A DNA stretch of 51,317 nucleotides from Acrocarpospora pleiomorpha (GTDB lineage Bacteria > Actinomycetota > Actinomycetes > Streptosporangiales > Streptosporangiaceae), in contig NZ_BLAF01000033.1 of the NCBI RefSeq assembly GCF_009687885.1, positions 65,177 to 116,493 on the forward strand. Reading direction: 5' to 3'. Position 1 is the stretch's first letter. The number at the start of each line of letters is the position of its first letter. The translations under genes were made by a program, and so were the position numbers. Of the stretch, positions 25,423 to 33,402 are shown piece by piece. The notes under the pieces are model-generated. The model saw nothing but the letters and a program-made list of their open reading frames with translations, was not told the origin of the DNA and did no database searches.

Positions 25423-26343
25423 CTACAGCTCGTAGGCGTGGCCGTTGTGGTCTTCTTCCATGCTCTCTGCGGCGGTGCGGACGATCTGCGGGTCCGGCGT
25501 GCCGACGACCTGCTTGTCCTTGTCGTCATAGTCGAACAGGGACAGCACGTGGCGCATCGCCTCTAGCCTGGCGCGCTTCTTGTCGTTGCTCTTGATCACC
25601 GTCCACGGCGCGATGTCCGTACTGGTGTTGAGGAACACGTCCTCCTTGGCCGCGGTGTAGTCGTCCCAGCGGTCCAGGGAGGCGATGTCCATCGGGGAGA
25701 GCTTCCAGCGGCGGACCGGATCGACCTGCCGGATGATGAAGCGGGTGCGCTGCTCGGAGCGGGACACCGAGAACCAGAACTTGATCAGTGCGATGCCGTC
25801 CCTGACCAGCATGCGCTCGAACAGCGGCGCCTGGAACATGAACTCCTCGTACTCGGCCTGGGTGCAGAAGCCCATCACCCGCTCGACCCCGGCCCGGTTG
25901 TACCAGGAGCGGTCGAAGAGCACGATCTCCCCGGCGGCCGGGAGGTGTTCGGTGTAGCGCTGGAAGTACCACTGGGTGCTCTCGCGCTCGCTGGGCTTCT
26001 CCAGCGCGACCACGGTGGCGCCACGCGGGTTGAGGTGCTCCATGAACCGTTTGATGGTGCCGCCCTTGCCGGCCGCGTCCCGCCCCTCGAACAGGATCAT
26101 GACCCGCGCCCCGGAGCTCTTGATCCAGTACTGGAGCTTCAGCAGCTCGATCTGGAGCAGGCGCTTGTCACGCTCGTACCGGGGGCGGTTCATGCGCTCG
26201 TCGTAGGGATAGTGCTCGCGCCAGGTGTCGACCGGTCGCCCGTCCGCCCGGACCAGAACCGGGTCGTCGTCATCGTCGTCGTCGACCCAGAGTCCAGGGG
26301 TGTGGACGAGCAGGTCTACCACATCGTCCCGTTTCGGGGTCAT
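25423..26343 (-). CDS. ppk2: Polyphosphate kinase 2
   Basis: 306 aa from ATG 26343 (MTPKRDDVVDLLVHTPGLWV); in-frame starts up to 26376 exist but add no conserved sequence. The protein has a run of seven Asp at 21-27. The P-loop is FEGRDAAGKGGTI (about 85-97) and Walker B with lid is LFDRSWYNRAGVERVMGF. Single-domain length fits class I PPK2, which transfers phosphate from polyphosphate to ADP or GDP. It is cytoplasmic. It lies 36 bp downstream of the aldehyde dehydrogenase on the same strand, so co-transcription is possible. Confidence 0.94.
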   Translation of the reverse strand: MTPKRDDVVDLLVHTPGLWVDDDDDDDPVLVRADGRPVDTWREHYPYDERMNRPRYERDKRLLQIELLKLQYWIKSSGARVMILFEGRDAAGKGGTIKRFMEHLNPRGATVVALEKPSERESTQWYFQRYTEHLPAAGEIVLFDRSWYNRAGVERVMGFCTQAEYEEFMFQAPLFERMLVRDGIALIKFWFSVSRSEQRTRFIIRQVDPVRRWKLSPMDIASLDRWDDYTAAKEDVFLNTSTDIAPWTVIKSNDKKRARLEAMRHVLSLFDYDDKDKQVVGTPDPQIVRTAAESMEEDHNGHAYEL

Positions 26344-26379
26344 CTGACCAGGATCGCACACCCTGGTTAACATCACGGA

Positions 26380-27825
26380 TCAGAGGGATAGTCCTGTGAT
26401 GACCATGACCTTTTCATAAGTCAAATCCGCCATGGCCGAGCGCAGACCCTCGCGCCCGATGCCGGATTCCTTCACCCCGCCGTACGGCATCTGGTCGGCC
26501 CGGTACGACGGCACGTCGCCGATGATCACTCCGCCCACCTCCAGCTCCCGGTTGGCCCGGAAGGCGGTGTCGAGGCTGCGAGTGAACACCCCGGCCTGCA
26601 GGCCGTAGCGGGAGTCGTTGACGGTGGCGAAGGCCTCGTCCACGCCGGACACCCGCTGGATCACCAGGACCGGGCCGAAGACCTCCTCCGCGATGACCTT
26701 GGCGCCGGCCGGCACGTCGGCCAGCACGGTGGGGGCGACGGTGGCGCCGTCCCTGGTGCCGCCCGCGAGCACCTTGGCGCCCGCGCCGGTGGCCTCGGCC
26801 ACCCAGGCTTCCACCCGCTCGGCGGCCTGCACCGAGACCAGCGGCCCCACCTGGGTCTTCTCGTCGTCGGGGTCACCGGTGACCAGCCCGCCGACGGCGG
26901 CGACCAGCTTGTCGGTGAACGCGTCGGCGACCGTGTCCTCGACGATCACGCGCTGCACGGCGATGCAGCTCTGCCCGGCCTGGTAGTTGGAGAACAGCGC
27001 CACCCGCCCGGCCGCCCAGTCCAGGTCGGCGTCGGCCAGCACGACCGCGGCCGCGTTGCCGCCGAGTTCGAGCGTGACATGCTTGCGCGGCACCCGGTCG
27101 ATGATCGCGTACCCGACCGGCCCGGAGCCGGTGAACGAGACGACGGGCAGGCGCGGGTCCTCCACCAGCGACCCGGCCCGGTCGTTGGGCACCGGCAGGA
27201 TCGAGAACATGCCCTCCGGCAGGTCGGTCTCGGCCAGGATCTCGCCCAGCAGCAGGGCCGAGAGCGGGGTCGCGGGCGCGGGCTTCACGATGACCGGCGC
27301 GCCGACCGCGATGGCCGGGGCGACCTTGTGCGCGACCAGGTTGAGCGGGAAGTTGAACGGCGTGATCGCCAGCACCGGGCCGTATGGCACGCGCGTGACA
27401 TAGGCCAGGCGGCCCTGCGCGGCCGGTTCGGTGTCGAGCCGCTGCACGTCCCCGCTGAACCTGCGGGTCTCCTCGGCGGCGAACCGGAAGGTGGCCACAG
27501 CCCGGCCGACCTCGCCACGCGCCCAGAAGATCGGCTTGCCGTTCTCGCCGCTGATCACGCGGGCGATCTCGTCGGCCCGCTCCGCGATCCGCCGCGACAC
27601 GTGCGCCAGCGCCTCGGCCCGCACGTGCAGCGGCAGCGCCGCCGCCTGCGCGCGCACCGCGTGCGCCGCGGCCACCGCCTCCTCCACCTGATCCGGCGTG
27701 GGTACGGCATGCACCCCCACCACCCGCCCGTCATGCGAATTGGTGACGGTCAGCTCGGTCTCGCCGGTCGCGGGACGGCCGGCCAGCCAGAAGGGACGAA
27801 TGGGGTTTCCCGGCGAGATGGTCAT
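26380..27825 (-). CDS. NAD(P)-dependent aldehyde dehydrogenase
   Basis: 481 aa from ATG 27825. No ribosome-binding site is visible; TAGCGT ends 6 nt upstream, consistent with a leaderless mRNA. The ALDH fold is complete: ITPFNFPLNLVAHK (cofactor), FTGSGPVGY, catalytic Glu in LELGGNAA, catalytic Cys in AGQSCIAVQR (about 287), EEVFGPVL and YGGVKESGIGREG. The sequence is of the lactaldehyde / phosphonoacetaldehyde / succinate-semialdehyde-like group. The exact substrate is undecided, and the GABA aminotransferase 2.4 kb away makes succinate semialdehyde one option. Divergent from a TetR regulator (228 bp). Confidence 0.92.
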   Translation of the reverse strand: MTISPGNPIRPFWLAGRPATGETELTVTNSHDGRVVGVHAVPTPDQVEEAVAAAHAVRAQAAALPLHVRAEALAHVSRRIAERADEIARVISGENGKPIFWARGEVGRAVATFRFAAEETRRFSGDVQRLDTEPAAQGRLAYVTRVPYGPVLAITPFNFPLNLVAHKVAPAIAVGAPVIVKPAPATPLSALLLGEILAETDLPEGMFSILPVPNDRAGSLVEDPRLPVVSFTGSGPVGYAIIDRVPRKHVTLELGGNAAAVVLADADLDWAAGRVALFSNYQAGQSCIAVQRVIVEDTVADAFTDKLVAAVGGLVTGDPDDEKTQVGPLVSVQAAERVEAWVAEATGAGAKVLAGGTRDGATVAPTVLADVPAGAKVIAEEVFGPVLVIQRVSGVDEAFATVNDSRYGLQAGVFTRSLDTAFRANRELEVGGVIIGDVPSYRADQMPYGGVKESGIGREGLRSAMADLTYEKVMVITGLSL

Positions 27826-28053
27826 ACATTCACGCTATGCCTATCCGCCCGGACGCTCCTTACTCCGGGCCGCACAATCTCCTGTCCAAACCCCGCCACG
27901 CTGGACAACTTCCCATGTTTCAGATTGATGTCACGGATGCGCAGCAATTTCAGGATGTTTTCCGTTGCGAGACGGTTTGAAGGGTTCGTGGCGTGGTTAA
28001 GTCAAGACGCGGGTCCACACCAGGACCCACTCGACGAGAAGGGCTCGTGGCTC

Positions 28054-28680
28054 ATGGGTACCCCGGCGCCGCTCGGTCTTCAAGGTGCCTACGCCCTCGG
28101 CCAGCGCAGCGGATACGACGAGCTTCGCACCCGGCTACTCGACGTGGCCAGCGAGCTGCTGATGGCGTCGGGACCGGAGAGCCTCACCGTCCGGCGGATC
28201 GCCGCCGAGGCGGGCTGCGCGACGACCGTGATCTACACCATGTTCGGCAGCAAGGAAGGCCTCGCCGAGGCGCTCTACCTGGAGGGCTTCGAGCGGTTCC
28301 GGCGGCGGCTGGCGGCTGTCACGCCCCGGCCGGATCCGTACGAGTATCTGGTCGCGCTGCAGCCGATCTACCGGGAGGCGGCGCTGGCCGAGCCCGGCTA
28401 CTACAGCCTCATGTTCGAGCGGGCGATCCCGGGATTCGTCCCCAGCGAGCGGGCCAGGACGCTGGCCAGGGCGGCGCTGAACATCATCGACCGGGTGATC
28501 GCGGACTGCATCTCGGCCGGGTATCTGACGCCGACGCAGCCCCGCAAAGTGGCGGACGCGCTGTGGGCGGCGGCGCAGGGCGCCATCAGTCTGGAACGTG
28601 CCGGGCACCTGTCCGACAGCAGCACCTACGACGCTGTCACGTCCGCGACGATCAGCCACTACCTCATCCGCCGGGGTTGA
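28054..28680 (+). CDS. TetR-family transcriptional regulator
   Basis: 208 aa from ATG 28054 (GAGAAGGG about 10 nt upstream). The helix-turn-helix is at about 28-75: LLDVASELLMASGPESLTVR, then AGCATTVIYTMFGSKEGLAE. The C-terminal ligand half contains PYEYLVALQPIYREAALAEP, as in TetR_C-type domains of actinobacteria. Its divergent position suggests it controls the aldehyde dehydrogenase. Its last 17 bp overlap the 3' end of the convergent PucR gene. Confidence 0.91.
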   Translation: MGTPAPLGLQGAYALGQRSGYDELRTRLLDVASELLMASGPESLTVRRIAAEAGCATTVIYTMFGSKEGLAEALYLEGFERFRRRLAAVTPRPDPYEYLVALQPIYREAALAEPGYYSLMFERAIPGFVPSERARTLARAALNIIDRVIADCISAGYLTPTQPRKVADALWAAAQGAISLERAGHLSDSSTYDAVTSATISHYLIRRG

Positions 28681-30145
28681 ACGTCAGGGCGATCCAGAGT
28701 TCGGCGCGGGTGGCCGGGTCGTCCAGGTCCCGGCCCAGCAGCTCGCCGACCCGGCGCATCCGGTAGCGCAGCGTGTGGCGGTGCACGCCGAGGCGTTGCG
28801 CCGCCGCGTCCCAGTGGCCGTTGCTGGACAGGTACGCGTGCAGCGAGGTGACCAGGTCGGCGCGGGAGCCGTACGCGTGCAGGGGGGCGAGCAGGGCGGC
28901 GGCGAAGGCGCGGGCGGCCTCCGGGTCGACCAGCGACAGCAGCCCCTGCCCGGCCAGCTCCGCGAACCTGGCCACGGGATGGGCCGTGACCAGCGCCTGT
29001 TCGGCCTGGTCGATGGCGGTGCTCAGGTCGGCGCCTCTGGGGTCGCCGACGGGGTTGCTCGCGCCGACCCGGCCGCGGGCGGCGGCGAGGGCGATCAGGT
29101 CCTCGGCTTCGGCGGCCGGGGCCAGGGCGATCGTGATCTCGCCGTAAGGCGCGGTGAAGCAGGGCAGGCAGGCGACCAGCGCGTCGGGGTCGGGGGTGTC
29201 GCAGGCGAGCACGACCAGCGGGCCGGACGGAAGTTCCGCGCCGAGTTCGGCGACTGTCTCGGTCGCGCCCTGGACTTCGCCCGCGAGCAGCAGGCGCAGG
29301 ACGGCGGCGCGGACGCGACGGCCGCCCTCCTTTGGACCGCTCCCCTGTTCCAGGCCGAGGGTCAGCAGGGAGGCGGCGGCGTTGATGATGGTGTGCCCGA
29401 TGGCGGAGAACGGCCGGGCCGAGCCGACGGCGAAGGAGCCGCGCCGGCCGAGGGGCTGGACGACCACGTGCTCGTCGGGGGCGGCGAGGGCGAGGCTCGA
29501 CGGCGCTCCGGCGGCGCGCAGCCGGGCGACCTCGGGCGCCAGCGCGGCAGCCCTTTTCGCGGCCAGTTCCGCGGCCCTGTCCGGGGCCTTCGTCCCGCCG
29601 GGCTCCCCCGCCGCATGCCGGATATTTCCTGCTTCGTCGAGGAGCAGGACCCAGCCGCCGATCTCGCGGGCCAGGCGGTCGACGACCGCGTCCATGCCCT
29701 CCGGCTGGAGCGCCGCCCTGGTCAGCCGTCCCTGCGCGGCGAAAGCGCCGCGGATCTCCTCGTACCGCTCGGCCGCGAGCAGGTCGCTGACCGCCTTGCC
29801 GACGGCGATGAACGGCGTGGCGCGGGGCACCTCCACCAGCGGCAGCCCGGCCTCCTCGGCCGCCCCCACGAACCCGGCGGGCACTTCGTCATGCGTCAGC
29901 CCGACTCCGAACCCGAGCCCGGCCACCCCCCGCGTGACCAGCCGCGACACGTAGAGCTTGGCGTCGTCCGACGTCAGCCGCATGCCCGTGGTCAGCACGA
30001 GCTCGTCGCCCTCGAGGAACGGCGTCGGGTCCTCCAGCTCGCTGACCGCGACCCAGCGCACCGGCCGGTCCAGCGCGCCCCCACCCGCCAGCAGCCGCAA
30101 GCGCAGCGCGTCCAGCGCCACCACCCTGCGCAAACTAGGCGCCAC
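28664..30145 (-). CDS. PucR-family transcriptional regulator (GABA-locus candidate)
   Basis: 493 aa from GTG 30145 with GGAGG 9 nt upstream. The N-terminal PucR domain (about 5-120) has VRWVAVSELEDPTPFLEGDE and LVLTTGM. A GGDEF-like middle region follows, then the C-terminal PucR helix-turn-helix (AYLSSNGHWDAAAQRLGVHR, HTLRYRMRRVGELLG, about 432-468). It diverges from the GABA aminotransferase gene across 103 bp. In Corynebacterium a PucR-type protein (GabR) activates gabTD, so the same role here is a reasonable inference. The effector is unknown. Confidence 0.92.
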   Translation of the reverse strand: MAPSLRRVVALDALRLRLLAGGGALDRPVRWVAVSELEDPTPFLEGDELVLTTGMRLTSDDAKLYVSRLVTRGVAGLGFGVGLTHDEVPAGFVGAAEEAGLPLVEVPRATPFIAVGKAVSDLLAAERYEEIRGAFAAQGRLTRAALQPEGMDAVVDRLAREIGGWVLLLDEAGNIRHAAGEPGGTKAPDRAAELAAKRAAALAPEVARLRAAGAPSSLALAAPDEHVVVQPLGRRGSFAVGSARPFSAIGHTIINAAASLLTLGLEQGSGPKEGGRRVRAAVLRLLLAGEVQGATETVAELGAELPSGPLVVLACDTPDPDALVACLPCFTAPYGEITIALAPAAEAEDLIALAAARGRVGASNPVGDPRGADLSTAIDQAEQALVTAHPVARFAELAGQGLLSLVDPEAARAFAAALLAPLHAYGSRADLVTSLHAYLSSNGHWDAAAQRLGVHRHTLRYRMRRVGELLGRDLDDPATRAELWIALTFNPGG

Positions 30146-30248
30146 GGCCCCATACCTCCGGTGTTGTGCAATCCGGCCAAGCCGGGTGCGTCAATTGTTC
30201 CATGGCGGAGCATCGGCAGGCGGGAGCGGGAGTCGTACCGTCGAAAGC

Positions 30249-31601
30249 ATGAGCACCACAGCTGAGGGCGGCCCTGGACTCGCGCAGGAGCGCCGCCTCG
30301 TCACCGAGATCCCCGGGCCGCGTTCCCGCGAGCTGTTCGCGCGCAAGCGGGCCGCCGTGCCGCCGGGCATCGGCACCACCCTGCCGGTCTTCGTGACCCA
30401 GGCGGGCGGCGGTGTCGTGGTGGACGCGGACGGCAACTCGCTGATCGACTTCGGTTCCGGCATCGCGGTGACCAGTGTCGGCAACGCGGCGCCGCGGGTG
30501 GTGGATCGGGTCCGGAGGCAGGTGGGCGAATTCACCCATACGTGCTTCATGGTCACGCCGTACGAGTCGTATGTGGACGTCTGCGAGAAGCTCAACGCGC
30601 TCACGCCCGGGGACCACGAGAAGCGCACGTTCCTGGTGAACAGCGGCGCGGAGGCCGTGGAGAACGCGGTCAAGGTGGCCAGGAGCGCCACCGGGCGGCA
30701 GGCGGTGGTCGTGTTCGATCACGGGTATCACGGGCGCACGCTGCTGACGATGACGCTGACCGCCAAGAACATGCCGTACAAGCAGGGGTTCGGGCCGTTC
30801 GCGCCGGAGGTGTACCGGGTGCCGCTGGCGTACCCGTTCCGGTGGCCGACCGGGCCGGAGAACTGCGCGGAGGAGGCGGCCGCGCAGGCCATCGACATGA
30901 TCAGCAAGCAGGTGGGCGCGGCGAACGTGGCCGCCGTGGTGATCGAGCCGATCGCGGGCGAGGGCGGGTTCATCGTCCCGGCGCGCGGGTTCCTGCCCAG
31001 GATCCTGGAGTTCTGCAAGGCCAACGGGATCGTGTTCATCGCGGATGAGGTGCAGACCGGCTTCGCCCGTACGGGTGCGATGTTCGCCTGCGAGGACGAG
31101 GGGATCGTCCCGGACATCATCACGACGGCGAAGGGCATCGCCGGCGGGCTGCCGCTGGCGGCGGTGACCGGGCGCGCCGAGCTGCTGGACGCGGTGCACG
31201 TGGGCGGGCTCGGCGGCACCTACGGCGGCAACCCGCTGGCCTGCGAAGCGGCCCTCGGCGTGCTGGAGACGATCGAGGCGGACGGGCTGGTCGCGAAGGC
31301 CGCCAGGATCGGCGAGCTCATGCTGCCCCGGCTGCGAGGGCTCCAGGAGCGGTTCGCGATCATCGGCGATGTCCGGGGACGGGGGGCGATGACCGCGATC
31401 GAGCTGGTCGTGCCCGGCACCAAGGAGCCGCACCCGACCGCCGCCGCCGAGATCGCCAAGCGGTGCCACGCGGAAGGCCTGGTCGTGCTGACCGCGGGGA
31501 CTTATGGGAATGTGTTGCGTTTCCTCCCGCCGCTGGTGATGCCCGAGCACCTGCTTGAGGAAGGGCTCACCATCCTCGAAAAGGCGGTCTCCGCACTCTG
31601 A
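30249..31601 (+). CDS. gabT: 4-aminobutyrate aminotransferase
   Basis: 450 aa from ATG 30249 (MSTTAEGGPGLAQERRLVTE). Class III PLP aminotransferase: NSGAEAVENAVKVAR, FDHGYHGRT, EPIAGEGGF, ADEVQTGFARTG and the PLP lysine at about 295 in TTAKGIAGGL. The C-terminus has GDVRGRGAMTAIELV and ends in the typical VLRFLPPLVMPEHLLEEGL. It converts GABA and 2-oxoglutarate to succinate semialdehyde and glutamate. Length is standard. The ribosome-binding site is weak. It is divergent from a PucR regulator and followed by a clear terminator. Confidence 0.93.
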   Translation: MSTTAEGGPGLAQERRLVTEIPGPRSRELFARKRAAVPPGIGTTLPVFVTQAGGGVVVDADGNSLIDFGSGIAVTSVGNAAPRVVDRVRRQVGEFTHTCFMVTPYESYVDVCEKLNALTPGDHEKRTFLVNSGAEAVENAVKVARSATGRQAVVVFDHGYHGRTLLTMTLTAKNMPYKQGFGPFAPEVYRVPLAYPFRWPTGPENCAEEAAAQAIDMISKQVGAANVAAVVIEPIAGEGGFIVPARGFLPRILEFCKANGIVFIADEVQTGFARTGAMFACEDEGIVPDIITTAKGIAGGLPLAAVTGRAELLDAVHVGGLGGTYGGNPLACEAALGVLETIEADGLVAKAARIGELMLPRLRGLQERFAIIGDVRGRGAMTAIELVVPGTKEPHPTAAAEIAKRCHAEGLVVLTAGTYGNVLRFLPPLVMPEHLLEEGLTILEKAVSAL

Positions 31602-31613
31602 GAATCAGCACGA

Positions 31614-31648
31614 GGGCACCCGGCTTGCGGTCGGGTGCCCCTTTTGTT
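31614..31648 (+). terminator. Rho-independent terminator after gabT
   Basis: GGGCACCCG (31614-31622) pairs with CGGGTGCCC (31632-31640), loop of 9 nt, then CTTTTGTT. Confidence 0.9.
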
Positions 31649-31777
31649 ATTCCGCGTTCCCGTCATTTAACCGCCCCTTGACATCACGCTAGTCGATCAC
31701 GCGCGGTAACCGCGTTATAACGGTTCCGGTATCGACCGAAGGGATGGCCGAATGGACCGGAAAGCGGGCGGATCATC

Positions 31778-31990
31778 ATGTTGACCTTCGACCCCGTCGG
31801 CCTGACCGCGGTTCAACGTGACGGCGACGCCTGCGTGGTCTGCCACAAGAAGTGGCCCCGGCCGCGCGTGCTGGTGGGCCGGCTGCCTGACTCCGCGCCC
31901 GTGCACGCCTGCGACGACTGCGCCGAAGCGCTGCTGCCGCCGCACGAGGGCACGGTCCCCAACCCGCGCCACCTGCGCGCGTTCTCCTGA
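31778..31990 (+). CDS. Small zinc-ribbon-like protein
   Basis: 70 aa from ATG 31778. Two CxxC pairs (ACVVCHKKW at about 19-27, HACDDCAEA at about 43-51) with about 22 residues between them look like a single zinc ribbon. The N-terminus MLTFDPVGLTAVQRDGDACV is not basic. I know of no assigned function for such actinobacterial proteins. It sits alone after the gabT terminator; the convergent gene stops 3 bp away. In its 130-bp upstream region TTGACA occurs at 31678 and a palindrome CGCGGT-A-ACCGCG at 31702-31714. Confidence 0.75.
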   Translation: MLTFDPVGLTAVQRDGDACVVCHKKWPRPRVLVGRLPDSAPVHACDDCAEALLPPHEGTVPNPRHLRAFS

Positions 31991-31993
31991 GGC

Positions 31994-33196
31994 CTACTGG
32001 TCGCGCATGCCCCACGGCGACCCGTACGCGGTGAGCAGCTCCAGGAACGGCACCGAGTCGAACGCCTCAGGACCCAGCACCCCGGTGCCGCGCCAGACGC
32101 CGGTCGCCACCAGTTCCAGCGCGACCACCGGATGCACGGCCGTCTGCCAGACGACGGCCTGGCAGCCGTACTCCCGCATCGACCAGGCGTTGTCGACCAC
32201 GTGGTACAGGTACACCTCGCGCGGCGCGCCGTCCTTGCCGACGCCCTTCACCCAGGTTCCCGCGCAGGTCTTGCCCGTCATCCTGGAACCCAGCGTGGAC
32301 GGGTCGGGCAGGCTGGCCGCCACCACGTCGCGCGGCGAGACTTGGACGCCCTTCACGGTGAGCGTGTCGGCCGAGTCCAGGCCGAGCTTGCGCAGCGTCT
32401 TGAGCACCTCGATGAACTCGTTGCCGAGGCCGTACTTGAAGGTGACGCGCTTGGCGTCCACCCAGCGCGGGACCAGCAGCACCTCCTCGTGCTCGACGTT
32501 CACGCACTCCACCGGGCCGATGCCGGCGGGGAAGTCGAAGACCTCGGGCTCGCTGAACGGCTCGGTGGTGTGCCAGTCGCCGTCCTCCCAGACGATGGGC
32601 GGGTTGAGGCACTCCTCGATGGTGGTCCAGATCGAGAACGTGGGGGCGAAGTCGTACCCGTCGACGGTGAGGTTCCCGCCGTCGCGGATGCCGATCTCGT
32701 CGATGCTCTGGAACAGGTGATCGGCAGCGTACCGGGCGAACACGTCGGCCAGGCCGGGCTCCACGCCCATCCCGACCAGCGCCAGCCGGTCCCTGGCCCG
32801 CCACTGGTCGGCCAGCGCGAACTGCTCGTCCCCGAGCTTCACCCCGGGCAGCTCGTACGGCCTGGCGGGGTGTTTCACCGAAAGGGACATGGCCATGTCC
32901 AGGTAGTGCGCCCCCGCGTTCAGGGCGGCCCGGAACAGCGGCATGTCGAAGCGCGGGTCGACGGCGTTGAAGAGCACATCGCAGCGATGGTCGCGCAGCG
33001 CGGCCGCCACCGCGTCGGTGTCCGAGGCGTCGAGCGCGATCGCGCTGAACCGCGGGTCTCCCGCCCTGTCGACCACGGCGGCCGCCCGGTCTTTCTCGTA
33101 ATCGGCGACGACGATGTGCTCGAAGAAGTCACGGCGAGCGGCGATGGGCACCACGGCGGAACCCACACCACCTGCGCCGACAAGCAGGATACGCAT
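31994..33196 (-). CDS. Saccharopine dehydrogenase family oxidoreductase
   Basis: 400 aa from ATG 33196 (MRILLVGAGGVGSAVVPIAA); ATG 33229 would add 11 residues. The N-terminal Rossmann fold has GAGGVGS, VVADYEKD and CDVLFNAVDPRFD. The rest matches the saccharopine-dehydrogenase/carboxynorspermidine-synthase superfamily (YLDMAMSLS, ALVGMGVEPGLADVFARYA). It is a cytoplasmic NAD(P)-dependent enzyme that probably joins or splits an amino acid and an oxo acid or aldehyde. The neighbouring PotD-like lipoprotein and gabT make a polyamine or diamine substrate plausible, but this is inference only. The upstream region carries symmetric operator-like sequence. Confidence 0.88.
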   Translation of the reverse strand: MRILLVGAGGVGSAVVPIAARRDFFEHIVVADYEKDRAAAVVDRAGDPRFSAIALDASDTDAVAAALRDHRCDVLFNAVDPRFDMPLFRAALNAGAHYLDMAMSLSVKHPARPYELPGVKLGDEQFALADQWRARDRLALVGMGVEPGLADVFARYAADHLFQSIDEIGIRDGGNLTVDGYDFAPTFSIWTTIEECLNPPIVWEDGDWHTTEPFSEPEVFDFPAGIGPVECVNVEHEEVLLVPRWVDAKRVTFKYGLGNEFIEVLKTLRKLGLDSADTLTVKGVQVSPRDVVAASLPDPSTLGSRMTGKTCAGTWVKGVGKDGAPREVYLYHVVDNAWSMREYGCQAVVWQTAVHPVVALELVATGVWRGTGVLGPEAFDSVPFLELLTAYGSPWGMRDQ

Positions 33197-33214
33197 GCGG
33201 GAGACGGTATCAGT

Positions 33215-33275
33215 TGACTGACTGACCATTCAATAAAGGAACCAGTTTCGACTGGTCGTTCAATCAACGAAATCC
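33215..33275. promoter_or_regulatory. Operator-like sequence upstream of the saccharopine dehydrogenase gene
   Basis: Perfect inverted repeat ACCAGT-TTCG-ACTGGT (33242-33257). On the minus strand two direct copies of ATTGAAYGRYCAGTC flank it, one ending at 33252-33266 and one covering the alternative ATG at 33229. This resembles a TetR-type operator; no regulator gene is adjacent. Confidence 0.45.
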
Positions 33276-33304
33276 GTAGCCGGGGATGCGGCCAGACATG
33301 CCGC

Positions 33305-33343
33305 GGGGCGTTCCGAGGTCGGGGGGAGCACTCGAAACGCCCC
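33305..33343 (-). terminator. Hairpin downstream of the solute-binding lipoprotein gene
   Basis: GGGGCGTTCCGAG (33305-33317) and CTCGAAACGCCCC (33331-33343) pair with one mismatch around a 13-nt loop. It lies 60 bp past the lipoprotein stop; no T tract. Confidence 0.5.
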
Positions 33344-33402
33344 TGTTGGCAAGCGCCTCCCCGCGGGGGACGGGCGCGCTCGCGGTCCTGAGAATCGCGC
33401 GG

